Under the pieces are notes generated by a model. That model made no database searches. It saw nothing but the letters and a program-made list of their open reading frames with translations, and was not told the DNA's origin. The position numbers and the translations under genes are program-made. A stretch of DNA of 64,000 nt from Glandiceps talaboti (taxonomy: Eukaryota > Hemichordata > Enteropneusta > Spengelidae): NCBI RefSeq assembly GCF_964340395.1, contig NC_135550.1, forward strand, positions 62,001 to 126,000, written 5' to 3'. This document shows, piece after piece, positions 13,869 to 27,661 of the stretch. How positions within the stretch are numbered: position 1 is the stretch's first letter; every line of letters begins with the position of its first letter.

Positions 13869-16800
13869 CACTAGTAGACAAAATAGTACAGATTACGACA
13901 TTTTCCGTACTTTAGTTCAGATCAAATATATTTCTGAACTTTAATGTTGATGAGGTGGACGTTTCTGTACTTTCCCATTAGCGCCTGTCTAATCGGATTA
14001 TACTCGATCTGAAAAATAGTTCAGATTGCGAGTCGGAAGTGATTTGAATACATTTGCATTTAGTTCAGAATATATTCATGAGTTCACCCCGATAACCGGG
14101 CAGTAAACAAATGAATATTCAAATCTATCTCGCCTGCATGTGATTCAAGGCGTGTACACTAATTGTTTGACCCACAGAAAACTAACAGTAACACTATTTA
14201 GTTACATGTAGTTAGTTAGTTGTCTGTGTTTGACCACATGAAGGCGGAGGGGGAGGGTGGAAAAGAAAATGGTTACACACATGTACAGTGTATGATATGA
14301 TGAGAGCTACATTTAATGTACATGTACATACGAACTGACATGTATACGTACATGTACAACTACGCTAGCATGTAAACGTTAGCAAAAACTCTTACTACTA
14401 CCTCAGACCACTAAAATACTAGAGTGGTCTGAGCTACTACTACTTGCAAAAAGTATTTACAAGCATTTCCATGTAGGTCAATGAAATATCACCTATGTGG
14501 GTTATACTTCAATAGTCGGTCAAACAGTGTAAAGGTCTACATTCTACAATGATAAATACATTCGATGTTAGTCAAAGAGGACAACAATGACAGACATGAT
14601 TGTTCAACTCGGTGCGATCTAAGATGAATTCACGGTGTATATTTGGTTACGTCGCCTTTGAATTGATGATGATGACGCCTCGTCCGACCTAGACTGTTCT
14701 GGTCCAGTTTCAAGTGAAAGTCAGAATTATCACGGTGCCATTGATTATACTAACTGTGATGAAACTCGCCCACTCTAGTCTCTATGACTTCATTAGCCCC
14801 AAAATGTAAGAACTTAATAATGGTATTGTAAATCGAAGTTCATGCATGCTCTGACTGTCGCCTGTTTTTTGTTTTCTTACATTTTATACAATTTTGAATT
14901 GTTAGCTTTGTATTTCCTGCATTAATGTTGAAAACTGGTCTTTTTACTGTGCGTCTTCAATGCGCAGGTAAAATAGTGTTTTAATCTAGCATCGTGAGTA
15001 CGCGCTCGCTTATGGTTTTGCATACCTTGGACTGCCTGTCGTTCAGTATTGTTCTAGCCTACTTCCTAAAGGAAAATGGTTTGTAAAGGGACTGCTTTAG
15101 TTGTCACAGTGCCGTTGTGGATTTATAAATCGATTTATGACAAGTGAGTCTACCTATTTTTTCCGACTCACTCAGTCAAGGAGTGCGATACACCAATCAC
15201 CGTGTATTTAGCTTTGTATACAGTGTATGGATAATAGCAAGTTTCGGGACTGAACAATCATAAATTGTTGGTTAGACTTATTTTTTTATTCAATGTAATC
15301 TGGGTTGATTAGGAATTTTCAGATATCAGGATTTAAACCTCGGATTTTAACTCGGAAAGGCTATATTTTTGCCTCAGTCAGAATTATATTAGTAGAACTC
15401 TCACCAACGTTCCCAATGTGAAGTGATCTGAAAGTTGGTGAGAGGTCCTCACGTTGGATTGCAGAACTGCATGTTCTTGCCGAGAAGATAAAGAGGTGTA
15501 GTAATTATGGTTTAAAACTGACTTTTACAAACTGTGTATCGGATTTAACTGGGTACGCCAGTCGTCTAGGGTCTATGATTTTTTATGTTGCGGATGAATG
15601 TGGCACTTTGATCTGAACCTCAGACCACTATAATAGGAACAGACTAGAATCGCTTTTTGTTTTAGGTGTGAATGGGGCTCTAAACATCTCTTCACTGTCA
15701 TGCATGGTTACCCTTCAAGCCTGCTTCAAGCCGAACGTTGTGCAAAACGATACTTCGTGTCTTTACGTTTTTTTGCAATTGTGTTTTAGTGGCCTGAGTC
15801 TGAACAAGTGTTCATACAGTACAGCAAAGTCCCACCAACAAAATCCATAGCAACAGATGCAGGAAAACCTCAGTATGGGCGACGGTGAAATCATGGTGTT
15901 AATTCTAAAACTTTTGAAAGCAAGAACATATTTTTGTGCAACTTTTGTATTAAAAGCATACCATTCCAATTCAAGGACAACGATTTTGTTCAGAAATGGT
16001 GGTAGGACTATAATCCTTCATACCTCCTTCCTTCCTACCGCCATAGTTCAAAACCGCTGATCGTAACTGCATGGTTCAGCGCATCTACATCTATTTCTGA
16101 GTTACGGAGGACATTATTTGATAAGTACCCCATTCGTCCCTGTATTAGATCTTGTATAGTCATAATATTACAAAGATATGTGATTGTTGTGAACATTTCA
16201 TTTGCTCATTATGTATTCAAGTGTAGTCAAATTTTCTTAGGTGTATGAGCAACTTTACTTCACCAATAAATTCTACTTTCTCACGAGTATTGTAAAATAA
16301 CATGGCTATAATATGATACTACACAGCACGTTTTAGACGTATTTGCATATCAATGTCATCTTCAAATTTTCTTGAAGAATTCTTCATCCAGATACTCTAA
16401 CATACCTGCACACCAAATGTCAGCCCATTCAATCGATTAGTTTTACATTGAATTCTTTTATTTACAAAACAAATGACAGTTTTTGACCCCAAAAATGACC
16501 AAAAACAGAAAATTGAAAATATCTTGCTGTCATAAACAAATATGAATAGACTTCTCGATAAAATTTCATTTACTCATTGGGAACGTCGAACGTACAATGT
16601 CAAAAAGTCGCACTGGCGCAAAGTATCATGGGAAAACTTTCTTTGGCACACCTCACTTAGGAAATATAGCCGCAACAAAAAAGTTAATACTGGGATCATG
16701 TCTTTTTAAATTTAGCCTTTACCTTATAGAATAGAAGTATCAAAAGTCTATGCACTAACAAGTATCTGTGGTTTGTGCAAACATGCCAAATCGCTGATGA

Positions 16801-17040
16801 TTGTTAAACAACAAAACTTTGCATACCATTGTCATTAATAATTCTACGTTTTACTTCTGAATCAGTTCTAAACACTTACGATTGAAATGATCGTCAATAA
16901 TACGCTGATTTGTAGTTGAGGGTAATTAAAAATATTTTACAATGACGATTTCGACCATTAGCCGATGGAGGTAACCCCAACCAAACCTGTCACAAGATGT
17001 AAACTTGCACACTTTTTTGTGTCAATATGTCTGTTCTGGT
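13869..17040. mobile_element. Unique 3.17 kb island inserted in satellite B, identity unknown
   Basis: Non-satellite sequence interrupting the array. It starts CACTAGTAGACAAAATAG and ends TGTCTGTTCTGGT. The flanks match a continuous satellite stretch near 19650-19870, so this is an insertion with a 21-bp target duplication. I find no convincing coding region: the longest open frames are about 60-70 codons and resemble nothing I recognise. There is no poly(A) or poly(T) at either edge and no clear terminal inverted repeat; one gapped alignment of the two ends is only weakly similar. AGTTCAGA occurs at ~13913, ~14020 and ~14061. A hairpin with 10-bp arms (TCAGACCACT/AGTGGTCTGA) lies at ~14403-14432. 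It could be a non-autonomous element or DNA captured during repair. Confidence 0.6.
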
Positions 17041-17061
17041 CAGATCGATTTTTATTTCATA
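17041..17061 (+). repeat. Right copy of 21-bp direct repeat flanking the island
   Basis: Exact match to 13848-13868; satellite B continues directly from it. Best read as a target-site duplication. Confidence 0.9.
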
Positions 17062-17212
17062 TTCGTTTTCACTTTCATTTGGAAATTCATTTTCATTTCA
17101 AATTCGTTTTCACTTCCATTTTCATTTACAAATAGATTTTCATTTCAAACTCAATTTCACTTTCATTTTATTTGCAAATTGACTTTCATTTGTAATTCAT
17201 TTTCACTTTCAT

Positions 17213-20200
17213 TTGCAAATTGATTTTTATTTCAAATTCGTTTTTACTTCCATTTTCCTTTGCAGATCGATTTTCCTTTCAAATTCGTTTTCACTTTCAT
17301 TTGGAAATTCATTTTCATTTCAAATTCGTTTTCACTTCCATTTTCATTTGCAAATCGATTTTCCTTTCAAATTCATTTTCACTTCCATTTTCATTTGCAA
17401 ATCGATTTTCATTTGAAATTCATTTTCAATTTAAAATCGATTTTCATTTCAAATTCATTTTCACTTTCATTATCATTTTCAAATAGATTTTCATTTAAAA
17501 TTCATTTTCCCTTTCCTCTGCAAATCGATTTTCATTTCAAATTCGTTTTCACTTCCATTTTCATTTATAAATTTATTTTCATTTCAAACTCAATTTCACT
17601 TTCATTTTCATTTGCAAATCAACATTTTTTGTAATTCATTTTCACTTTCATTTGGAAATTGATTTGTATTTCAAATTCGTTTTCACTTCCATTTTCATTT
17701 ACAAATCGATTTTCATTTTAAATTCGTTTTCATTTCCATTTTGAATTGCAAATCAATTTTCATTTCAATCTCAATATCACCTCCATTTTCATTTGCAAAT
17801 CGATTTTCCTTTCAAATTCATTTTCACGTTCATTTGCAAATTGATTTTCATTTCAAATTCGTTTTCACTTCCATTTTCATTTGCAAATCGACTTTCATTT
17901 TTAATTCATTTTCATTTTCCTTTGCAGATCGATTTTTATTTCATATTCGTTTTCACTTTCATTTGGAAATTCATTTTCATTTCAAATTCGTTTTCACTTC
18001 CATTTTCATTTACAAATTGATTTTCATTTCAAACTCAATTTCACTTTCATTTTATTTGCAAATCGACTTTCATTTGTAATTCATTTTCACTTTCATTTGC
18101 AAATTGATTTTTCATTTCAAATTCGTTTTCACTTCCATTTTCTTATACAATTGATTTTCATTTGAAATTCATTTTCAATTTCATTTGCAAATTGATTTTT
18201 CATTTCAAATTCGTTTTTGCTTTTATTTTCATTTGCAAATCGATTTTCATTTCAAATTCGTTTTCACTTTTATTTGCAAATTGATTTTCATTTCAAATTC
18301 GTTTTCACTTCCATTTTCATTTGCAAATCGATTTTCATTTCAAATTTGTGTTCATTTCCGTTTTCAATTGCAAATGGATTTTCATTTTAAATTCAATTCC
18401 ATTTTCATTTGCAAATCGATTTTCCTTTCAAATTTATTTTCATGTTCATTTGCAAATTGATTTTCATTTCAAATTCGTTTTCACTTCCATTTTTATTTAC
18501 AAATCGATTTTCATTTCAAATTCGTTTTCATCTCCATTTTCAATTGCAAATCAATTTTCATTTCAAACTCAATTTCACTTTCATTTTCATTTGCAAATCG
18601 ACTTTCATTTTTAATTTATTTTCATTTTCATTTGCAAATTGATTTTCATTTCAAATTCGTTTTCACTTCCATTTTCATTTACAAATCGATTTTCATTTTA
18701 AATTCGTTTTCATTTCCATTTTCAATTGCAAATCAATTTTCATTTTAAACTCAATATCACTTTCATTTTCATTTGCAAATCGACTTTCATTTGTAATTCA
18801 TTTTCATTTTCCTTTGCAGATCGATTTTCCTTTCAAATTCGTTTTCACTTTCATTTGGAAATTCATTTTCATTTCAAATTCGTTTTCACTTCCATTTTCA
18901 TTTGCAAACCGATTTTCATTTTAAATTAATTTTCAATTTCAAATCGATTTTCATTTCAAATTCGTTTTCACTTTCATTTTTATTTGCAATTCGATTTTCA
19001 TTTCAAATGAATTTTCAATTTCATTATCATTTGCAAATCGATTTTCCTTTCAAATTCATTTTCACTTCCATTTTCATTTGCAAATCGATTTTCATTTGAA
19101 ATTCATTTTCAATTTAAAATCGATTTTCATTTCAAATTCATTTTCACTTTCATTATCATTTTCAAATCGATTTTCATTTAAAATTCATTTTCCCTTTCCT
19201 CTGCAAATCGATTTTCATTTAAAATTCGTTTTCACTTCCATTTTCATTCATAAATTGATTTTCATTTCAAACTCAATTTCACTTTCATTTTCATTTGCAA
19301 ATCAATTTTTTTTTGTAATTCATTTTCACTTTCATTTACAAATTGATTTTATTTCAAATTCGTTTTCACTTCCATTTTCATTTACAAATCGATTTTCATT
19401 TTAAATTCGTTTTCATTTCCATTTTCAATTGCAAATCAATTTTCATTTCAATCTCAATATCACTTCCATTTTCATTTGCAAATCGATTTTCCTTTCAAAT
19501 TCATTTTCACGTTCATTTGCAAATTGATTTTCATTTCAAATTCGTTTTCACTTCCATTTTCATTTGCAAATCGACTTTCATTTTTAATTTATTTTCATTT
19601 TCATTTGCAAATTGATTTTCATTTCAAATTCGTTTTCACTTCCATTTTCATTTACAAATCGATTTTCATTTTAAATTCGTTTTCATTTCCATTTTCAATT
19701 GCAAATCAATTTTCATTTTAAACTCAATATCACTTTCATTTTCATTTGCAAATCGACTTTCATTTTTAATTCATTTTCATTTTCCTTTGCAGATCGATTT
19801 TTATTTCATATTCGTTTTCACTTTCATTTGGAAATTTATTTTCATTTCAAATTCGTTTTCACTTCCATTTTCATTTACAAATAGATTTTCATTTCAAACT
19901 CAATTTCACTTTCATTTTATTTGCAAATTGACTTTCATTTGTAATTCATTTTCACTTTCATTTGCAAATTGATTTTCATTTCAAATACGTTTTTACTTCC
20001 ATTTTCCTTTGCAGATCGATTTTCCTTTCAAATTCGTTTTCACTTTCATTTGGAAATTCATTTTCATTTCAAATTCGTTTTCACTTTTATTTGCAAATTG
20101 ATTTTTATTTCAAATTCGTTTTCACTTCCATTTTCATTTACAAATCGATTTTCATTTTAAATTCGTTTTCATTTCCATTATCAATTGCAAATCAATTTTC

Positions 20201-20822
20201 ATTTCAATCTCAATATCACTTCCATTTTCATTTGCAAATCGATTTTCCTTTCAAATTCATTTTCACGCTCATTTGCAAATTGATTTTCATTTCAAATTCG
20301 TTTACACTTCCATTTTCATTTACAAAACGATTTTCATTTCAAATTCGTTTTCACTTCCATTTTCATTTACAAATTGATTTTCATTTCAAACTCAATTTCA
20401 CTTTCATTTTATTTGCAAATCGACTTTCATTTGTAATTCATTTTCACTTTCATTTGCAAATTCATTTTCATTTCAAATTCGTTTTCACTTCCATTTTCAT
20501 TTGCAAATCGATTTTCATTTCAAATTTGTGTTCATTTCCGTTTTCAATTGCAAATGGATTTTCATTTTAAATTCAATTCCATTTTCATTTGCAAATCGAT
20601 TTTCCTTTCAAATTTATTTTCACGTTCATTTGCAAATTGATTTTCATTTCAAATTCGTTTTCACTTCCATTTTTATTTACAAATCGATTTTCATTTCAAA
20701 TTCGTTTTCATTTCCATTTTCAATTGCAAATAAATTTTCATTTCAAACTCAATTTCACTTTCATTTTCATTTGCAAATCGACTTTCATTTTTAATTCATT
20801 TTCATTTTCATTTGCAAATTGA
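17213..20822. repeat. Overlapping higher-order blocks of 2180 and 2749 bp in satellite B
   Basis: Landmarks at 18321 and 18409 recur at 20501 and 20589 (2180 bp). Landmarks at 17213 and 17220 recur at 19962 and 19969 (2749 bp). The offsets overlap, so the blocks were copied in more than one event. Confidence 0.7.
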
Positions 20823-21464
20823 TTTTCATTTCAAATTCGTTTTCACTTCCATTTTCATTTATAAATTGATTTTCATTTCAAACTCAATTTCACTTTCATT
20901 TTCATTTGGAAATCGACTTTCATTTGTAATTCATTTTCACTTTCATTTGCAAATCATTTTTCATTTCAAATTCGTTTTCAATTTAATTATCATTTGCAAA
21001 TCGATTTTCATTTAAAATTCATTTTCACTTTCCTTTGCAAATCGATTTTCATTTGAAATTCGTTTTCACTTGCATTTTCATTTACAAATCGACTTTCATT
21101 TCAAATTCGTCTTCATTTCCATTTTCATTTACAAATTGATTTTCATTTCAAACTCATTTTCACTTTCATTTTCATTTGGAAATCGACTTTCATTTGTAAT
21201 TCATTTTCACTTTCATTTGCAAATCGATTTTCATTTGAAATTCGTTTTCACTTGCATTTTCATTTGCAAATCGATTTTCATTTCAAATTCGTTTTCACTT
21301 TTATTTGCAAATTGATTTTCATTTCAAATTCGTTTTCGCTTTTATTTTCATTTGCAAATCGATTTTCATTTGAAATTCGTTTTCACTTTTATTTGCAAAT
21401 TGATCTTCATTTCTAATTCGTTTTCACTTCCATTTTCATTTGCAAATCGATTTTCATTTCAAAT

Positions 21465-22860
21465 GTGTGTTCATTTCCTTTTTTTAATTGCAAATGGATT
21501 TTCATTTTAAATTCAATTCCATTTTCATTTGCAAATCGATTTTCCTTTCAAATTCATTTTCACGTTCATTTGCAAATTGATTTTCATTTCAAATTCGTTT
21601 TCACTTCCATTTTCATTTACAAATCGATTTTCATTTCAAATTCGTTTTCATTTCCATTTTCAATTGCAAATCAATTTTCATTTCAAACTCAATTTCACTT
21701 TCATTTTCATTTGGAAATCGACTCATTTTTAATTCATTTTCATTTTCATTTGCAAATTGATTTTCAATTCAAATTCGTTTTCACTTCCATTTTCATTTAC
21801 AAATCGATTTTCATTTTAAATTCGTTTTCACTTTCATTTGGAAATTCATTTTCATTTCAAATTCGTTTTCACTTCCATTTTCATTTACAAATTGATTTTC
21901 ATTTCAAACTCAATTTCACTTTCATTTTATTTGCAAATCGACTTTCATTTGTAATTCATTTTCACTTTCATTTGCAAATCGATTTTCATTTCAAATGTGT
22001 GTTCATTTCCTTTTTTTAATTGCAAATGGATTTTCATTTTAAATTCAATTCCATTTTCATTTGCAAATCGATTTTCCTTTCAAATTCATTTTCACGTTCA
22101 TTTGCAAATTGATTTTCATTTCAAATTCGTTTTCACTTCCATTTTCATTTACAAATCGATTTTCATTTCAAATTCGTTTTCATTTCCATTTTCAATTGCA
22201 AATCAATTTTCATTTCAAACTCAATTTCACTTTCATTTTCATTTGGAAATCGACTCATTTTTAATTCATTTTCATTTTCATTTGCAAATTGATTTTCAAT
22301 TCAAATTCGTTTTCACTTCCATTTTCATTTACAAATCGATTTTCATTTTAAATTCGTTTTCACTTTCATTTGGAAATTCATTTTCATTTCAAATTCGTTT
22401 TCACTTCCATTTTCATTTACAAATTGATTTTCATTTCAAACTCAATTTCACTTTCATTTTATTTGCAAATCGACTTTCATTTGTAATTCATTTTCACTTT
22501 CATTTGCAAATTGATTTTCATTTCAAATTCGTTTTCACTTCCATTTTCATTTACAAATCGATTTTCATTTCAAATTCGTTTTCATTTCCATTTTCAATTG
22601 CAAATCAATTTTCATTTCAAACTCAATTTCACTTTCATTTTCATTTGGAAATCGACTCATTTTTAATTCATTTTCATTTTCATTTGCAAATTGATTTTCA
22701 ATTCAAATTCGTTTTCACTTCCATTTTCATTTACAAATCGATTTTCATTTTAAATTCGTTTTCACTTTCATTTGGAAATTCATTTTCATTTCAAATTCGT
22801 TTTCACTTCCATTTTCATTTACAAATTGATTTTCATTTCAAACTCAATTTCACTTTCATT
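21465..22860. repeat. 532-bp higher-order repeat, two full copies and a shortened third
   Basis: The diagnostic ACTCATTTTTAATTC variant lies at 21721, 22253 and 22655: spacing 532 bp, then 402 bp. Copies one and two are virtually identical, so this is among the youngest amplifications in the array. Confidence 0.85.
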
Positions 22861-23087
22861 TTATTTGCAAATCGACTTTCATTTGTAATTCATTTTCACT
22901 TTCATTTGCAAATTGATTTTCATTTCAAATTCGTTTTTACTTCCATTTTCCTTTGCATATCGATTTTCCTTTCAAATTCGTTTTCACTTTCATTTGGAAA
23001 TTCATTTTCATTTCAAATTCGTTTTCGCTTCCATTTTCATTTACAAATTGATTTTCATTTCAAATTCATTTTCACTTTCATTTTCAT

Positions 23088-26000
23088 TTGCAAACAGATT
23101 TTCATTTGAAATTCAATTTCAATTTCAAATCGATTTTCATTTCAAATTCGTTTTCACTTTCATTTTTATTTGCAATTCAATTTTCATTTCAAATTAATTT
23201 TCAATTTCATTATCATTTGCAAATCGATTTTCCTTTCAAATTCATTTTCACTTCCATTTTTATTTGCAAATCGATTTTCATTTGAAATTCATTTTCAATT
23301 TAAAATCGATTTTCATTTCAAATTCATTTTCCCTTTCCTCTGCAAATCGATTTTCATTTCAAATTCGTTTTCACTTCCATTTTCATTTATGAATTGATTT
23401 TCATTTCAAACTCAATTTCACTTTCATTTTCATTTGCAAATCGACTTTTATTTGTAATTCATTTTCACTTTTATTTTCAAATCGATTTTCATTTAAAATT
23501 CATTTTCCCTTTCCTCTGCAAATCGATTTTCATTTCAAATTCCCTTTCTCTTTTATTTTCATTTGCAAATCGATTTTCATTTCAAATTCCTTTTCACTTA
23601 CATTTTCATTTGCAAATCGATTTTCATTTCAAATTCGTTTTCACTTTCATTTTAATTTGCAAATCGATTTTCTTTACAAATTCATTTTCACTTTCATTTG
23701 CAAATCGATTTTCATTTCAAATTCGTTTTTACTTCCATTTTCAATTGCAAATCAATTTTCATTTCAAATTCATTTTCACGTTCATTTGCAAATTGATTTT
23801 CATTTCAAATTCGTTTTCACTTCCATTTTCATTTACAAATCGATTTTCATTTTAAATTCGTTTTCATTTCCATTTTCAATTGCAAATCAATTTTCATTTC
23901 AAACTCAATATCACATCCATTTTCATTTACAAATTGATTTTCATTTCGAATTCGTTTTCACTTCCTTTTTCATTTGCAATTGATTTTTATTTCAAATTCG
24001 TTTTTACTTCCATTTTCATTTGCAAAATCGATTTTCAGTTCAAATTCATTTTCACTTTAATTTGCAAATTGATTTTCATTTCAAATTCGTTTTCACTTTT
24101 ATTTTCATTTGCAAATCGATTTCAATTCAAATTCGTTTTCACTTTTATTTGCAAATTGATTGTCATTTCAAATTCGTTTTCGCTTTTATTTTCATTTGCA
24201 AATCGATTTTCATTTCAAATTCGTTTTCACTTTAATTTGCAAATTGATTTTCATTTCTAATTCGTTTTCACTTCCATTCATTTCAAATTTGTGTTCATTT
24301 CCGTTTTCAATTACAAATGGATTTTCATTTTAAATTCAATTCCATTTTCATTTGCAAATCGATTTTCCTTTCAAATTCATTTTCACGTTCATTTGCAAAT
24401 TGATTTTCATTTCAAATTCGTTTTCACTTCCATTTTCATTTACAAATCGATTTTCATTTCAAATTCGTTTTCATTTCCATTTTCAATTGCAAATCAATTT
24501 TCATTTCAAACTCAATTTCACTTTCATTTTCATTTGCAAATCGACTTTCATTTTTAATTCATTTTCATTTTCATTTGCAAATCGACTTTCATTTGGAATT
24601 CATTTTCACTTTCATTTGCAAATCGATTTTCATTTCAAATTCGTTTTCAATTTCATTATCATTTGCAAATCGATTTTCATTTAAAATTCATTTTCACTTT
24701 CCTTTTCAAATTGATTTTCATTTGAAATTAGATTTCACTTTCATTTTTATTTGCAATTCAATTTTCATTTCAAATTAATTTTCAATTTCATTACCATTTG
24801 CAAATCGATTTTCCTTTCAAATTCATTTTCACTTTCATTTTCATTTGCAAACAGATTTTCATTTGAAATTCAATTTCAATTTCAAATCGATTTTCATTTC
24901 AAATTCGTTTTCACTTTCATTTTTATTTGCAATTCAATTTTCATTTCAAATTAATTTTCAATTTCATTATCATTTGCAAATCGATTTTCCTTTCAAATTC
25001 ATTTTCACTTCCATTTTCATTTGCAAATCGATTTTCATTTGAAATTCATTTTCAATTTAAAATCGATTTTCATTTCAAATTCATTTTCACTTTCATTATC
25101 ATTTTCAAATCGATTTTCATTTAAAATTCATTTTCCCTTTCCTCTGCAAATCGATTTTCATTTCAAATTCGTTTTTACTTCCATTTTCAATTGCAAATCG
25201 TTTTTCCTTTCAAATTCATTTTCACGTTCATTTGCAAATCGATTTTCATTTCAAATTCGTTTTCACTTCCATTTTCATTTAGAAATCGATTTTCATTTTA
25301 AATTCGTTTTCATTTCCATTTTCAATTGCAAATCAATTTTCATTTTAAACTCAATATCACTTTCATTTTCATTTGCAAATCGACTTTCATTTTTAATTCA
25401 TTTTCATTTTCCTTTGCAGATCGATTTTTATTTCATATTCGTTTTCACTTTCATTTGGAAATTCATTTTCATTTCAAATTCGTTTTCACTTCCATTTTCA
25501 TTTACAAATTGATTTTCATTTCAAACTCAAATTCACTTTCATTTTCATTTGCAAATCCACTTTCATTTGTAATTCATTTTCACTTTCATTTGCAAATCGA
25601 TTTTCATTTCAAATTCGTTTTCAATTTCATTATCATTTGCAAATCGATTTTCATTTAAAATTCATTTTCACTTTCCTTTTCAAATTGATTTTCATTTGAA
25701 ATTCGATTTCACTTGCATTTTCATTTACAAATCGACTTTCACTTCAAATTCGTCTTCATTTCCATTTTCATTTGCAAATTGATTTTCATTTCAAATTCGT
25801 TTTTACTTCCATTTTCAATTGCAATTCGTTTTTCCTTTCAAATTCATTTTCACGTTCATTTGCAAATTGATTTTCATTTCAAATTCGTTTTCACTTCCAT
25901 TTTCATTTACAAATCGATTTTCATTTTAAATTCGTTTTCATTTCCATTTTCAATTGCAAATCAATTTTCATTTTAAACTCAATATCACTTTCATTTTCAT

Positions 26001-26596
26001 TTGCAAATCGACTTTCATTTTTAATTCATTTTCATTTTCCTTTGCAGATCGATTTTTATTTCATATTCGTTTTCACTTTCATTTGGAAATTCATTTTCAT
26101 TTCAAATTCGTTTTCACTTCTATTTTCATTTACAAATTGATTTTCATTTCAAACTCAATTTCACTTTCATTTTATTTGCAAATCGACTTTCATTTGTAAT
26201 TCATTTTCACTTTCATTTGCAAATTGATTTTCATTTCAAATTCGTTTTTACTTCCATTTTCCTTTGCATATCGATTTTCCTTTCAAATTCGTTTTCACTT
26301 TCATTTGGAAATTCATTTTCATTTCAAATTCGTTTTCACTTCCATTTTCATTTACAAATTGATTTTCATTTCAAATTCATTTTCACTTTTATTTTCATTT
26401 GCAAACAGATTTTCATTTGAAATTCAATTTCAATTTCAAATCGATTTTCATTTCAAATTCGTTTTCACTTTCATTTTTATTTGCAATTCAATTTTCATTT
26501 CAAATTAATTTTCAATTTCATTATCATTTGCAAATCGATTTTCCTTTCAAATTCATTTTCACTTCCATTTTCATTTGCAAATCGATTTTCATTTGA
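23088..26596. repeat. Recurring block at 1757 and 1554 bp spacing in satellite B
   Basis: A block containing CAAACAGATTTTCATTTG and CAATTTCAATTTCAAATCG starts near 23088, 24845 and 26399. The copies are close to identical over about 200 bp but differ in the sequence between them. Confidence 0.75.
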
Positions 26597-27661
26597 AATT
26601 CATTTTCAATTTAAAATCGATTTTCATATTCGTTTTCACTTTCATTTGGAAATTCATTTTCATTTCAAATTCGTTTTCACTTCCATTTTCATTTACAAAT
26701 TGATTTTCATTTCAAACTCAATTTCACTTTCATTTTATTTGCAAATCGACTTTCATTTGTAATTCATTTTCACTTTCATTTGCAAATTGATTTTCATTTC
26801 AAATTCGTTTTCACTTCCATTTTCATTTGCAAATCGATTTTCATTTGAAATTCATTTTCAATTTAAAATCGATTTTCATTTCAAATTCATTTTCCCTTTC
26901 CTCTGCAAATCGATTTTCATTTCAAATTCGTTTTCACTTCCATTTTCATTTATAAATTGATTTTCATTTCAAACTCAATTTCACTTTCATTTTCATTTGC
27001 AAATCGACTTTTTTTTGTAATTCATTTTCACTTTCATTTTCATTTGCAAATCGATTTTAAGTTCAAATTCATTTTCACTTCCATTTTCATTTGCAAATCG
27101 ATTTTCATTTGAAATTCATTTTGAATTTCAAATCGATTTTCATTTCAAATTCGTTTTCACTTTAATTTTCATTTGCAATTCGATTTTCATTTCAAATTCA
27201 TTTTCACTTTCATTATCATTTTCAAATCGATTTTCATTTAAAATTTATTTTCCCTTTCCTCTGCAAATCGATTTTCATTTCAAATTCCCTTTCTCTTTTA
27301 TTTTCATTTGCAAATCGATTTTCATTTCAAATTCGTTTTCACTTCCATTTTCATTTGCAAATCGATTTTCATTTTTAACTCATTTTCACTTTCATTTGCA
27401 AATTGATTTTCATTTCAAATTCGTTTTTACTTTCATTTTCCTTTGCAAATCGATTTTCATTTCAAATTCGTTTTCACTTCCATTTTCATTTGCAAATCGA
27501 TTTCCATTTCACATTCGTGTTCACTTCCATTTTCAATTGCAAATCGATTTTCATTTCAAAATCGTTTTCACTTTCATTTGCAAATCGATTTTCATTTCAA
27601 ATTTATTTTCACTTTCATTTTCATTTGCAAATCGATTTTAATTTTTAATTCATTTTCACTG

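Larger units (their letters stand above)
17041..27661. repeat. Satellite B, segment 2
   Basis: Continuation of the T-rich ~47 bp array after the island, with the same modules and the same strand bias. It ends abruptly near 27661, where sequence changes to GATGAGATGTGGTG. Variant modules such as CTTTCATTTGGAAATTCA and CAATTTAAAATCGA mark sub-blocks that recur at long spacings. No coding potential beyond composition-driven open frames. Confidence 0.97.

Noticed and set aside
13869-17040. Helitron or LTR element
   Set aside because: No TC start/CTRR end with subterminal hairpin, no LTR pair and no replication or integrase domain. The 21-bp duplication also does not fit (Helitrons make none, LTR elements 4-6 bp).
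1-27661. CRISPR array
   Set aside because: Repeats are contiguous or shuffled without unique spacers of constant length, and the window is eukaryotic.
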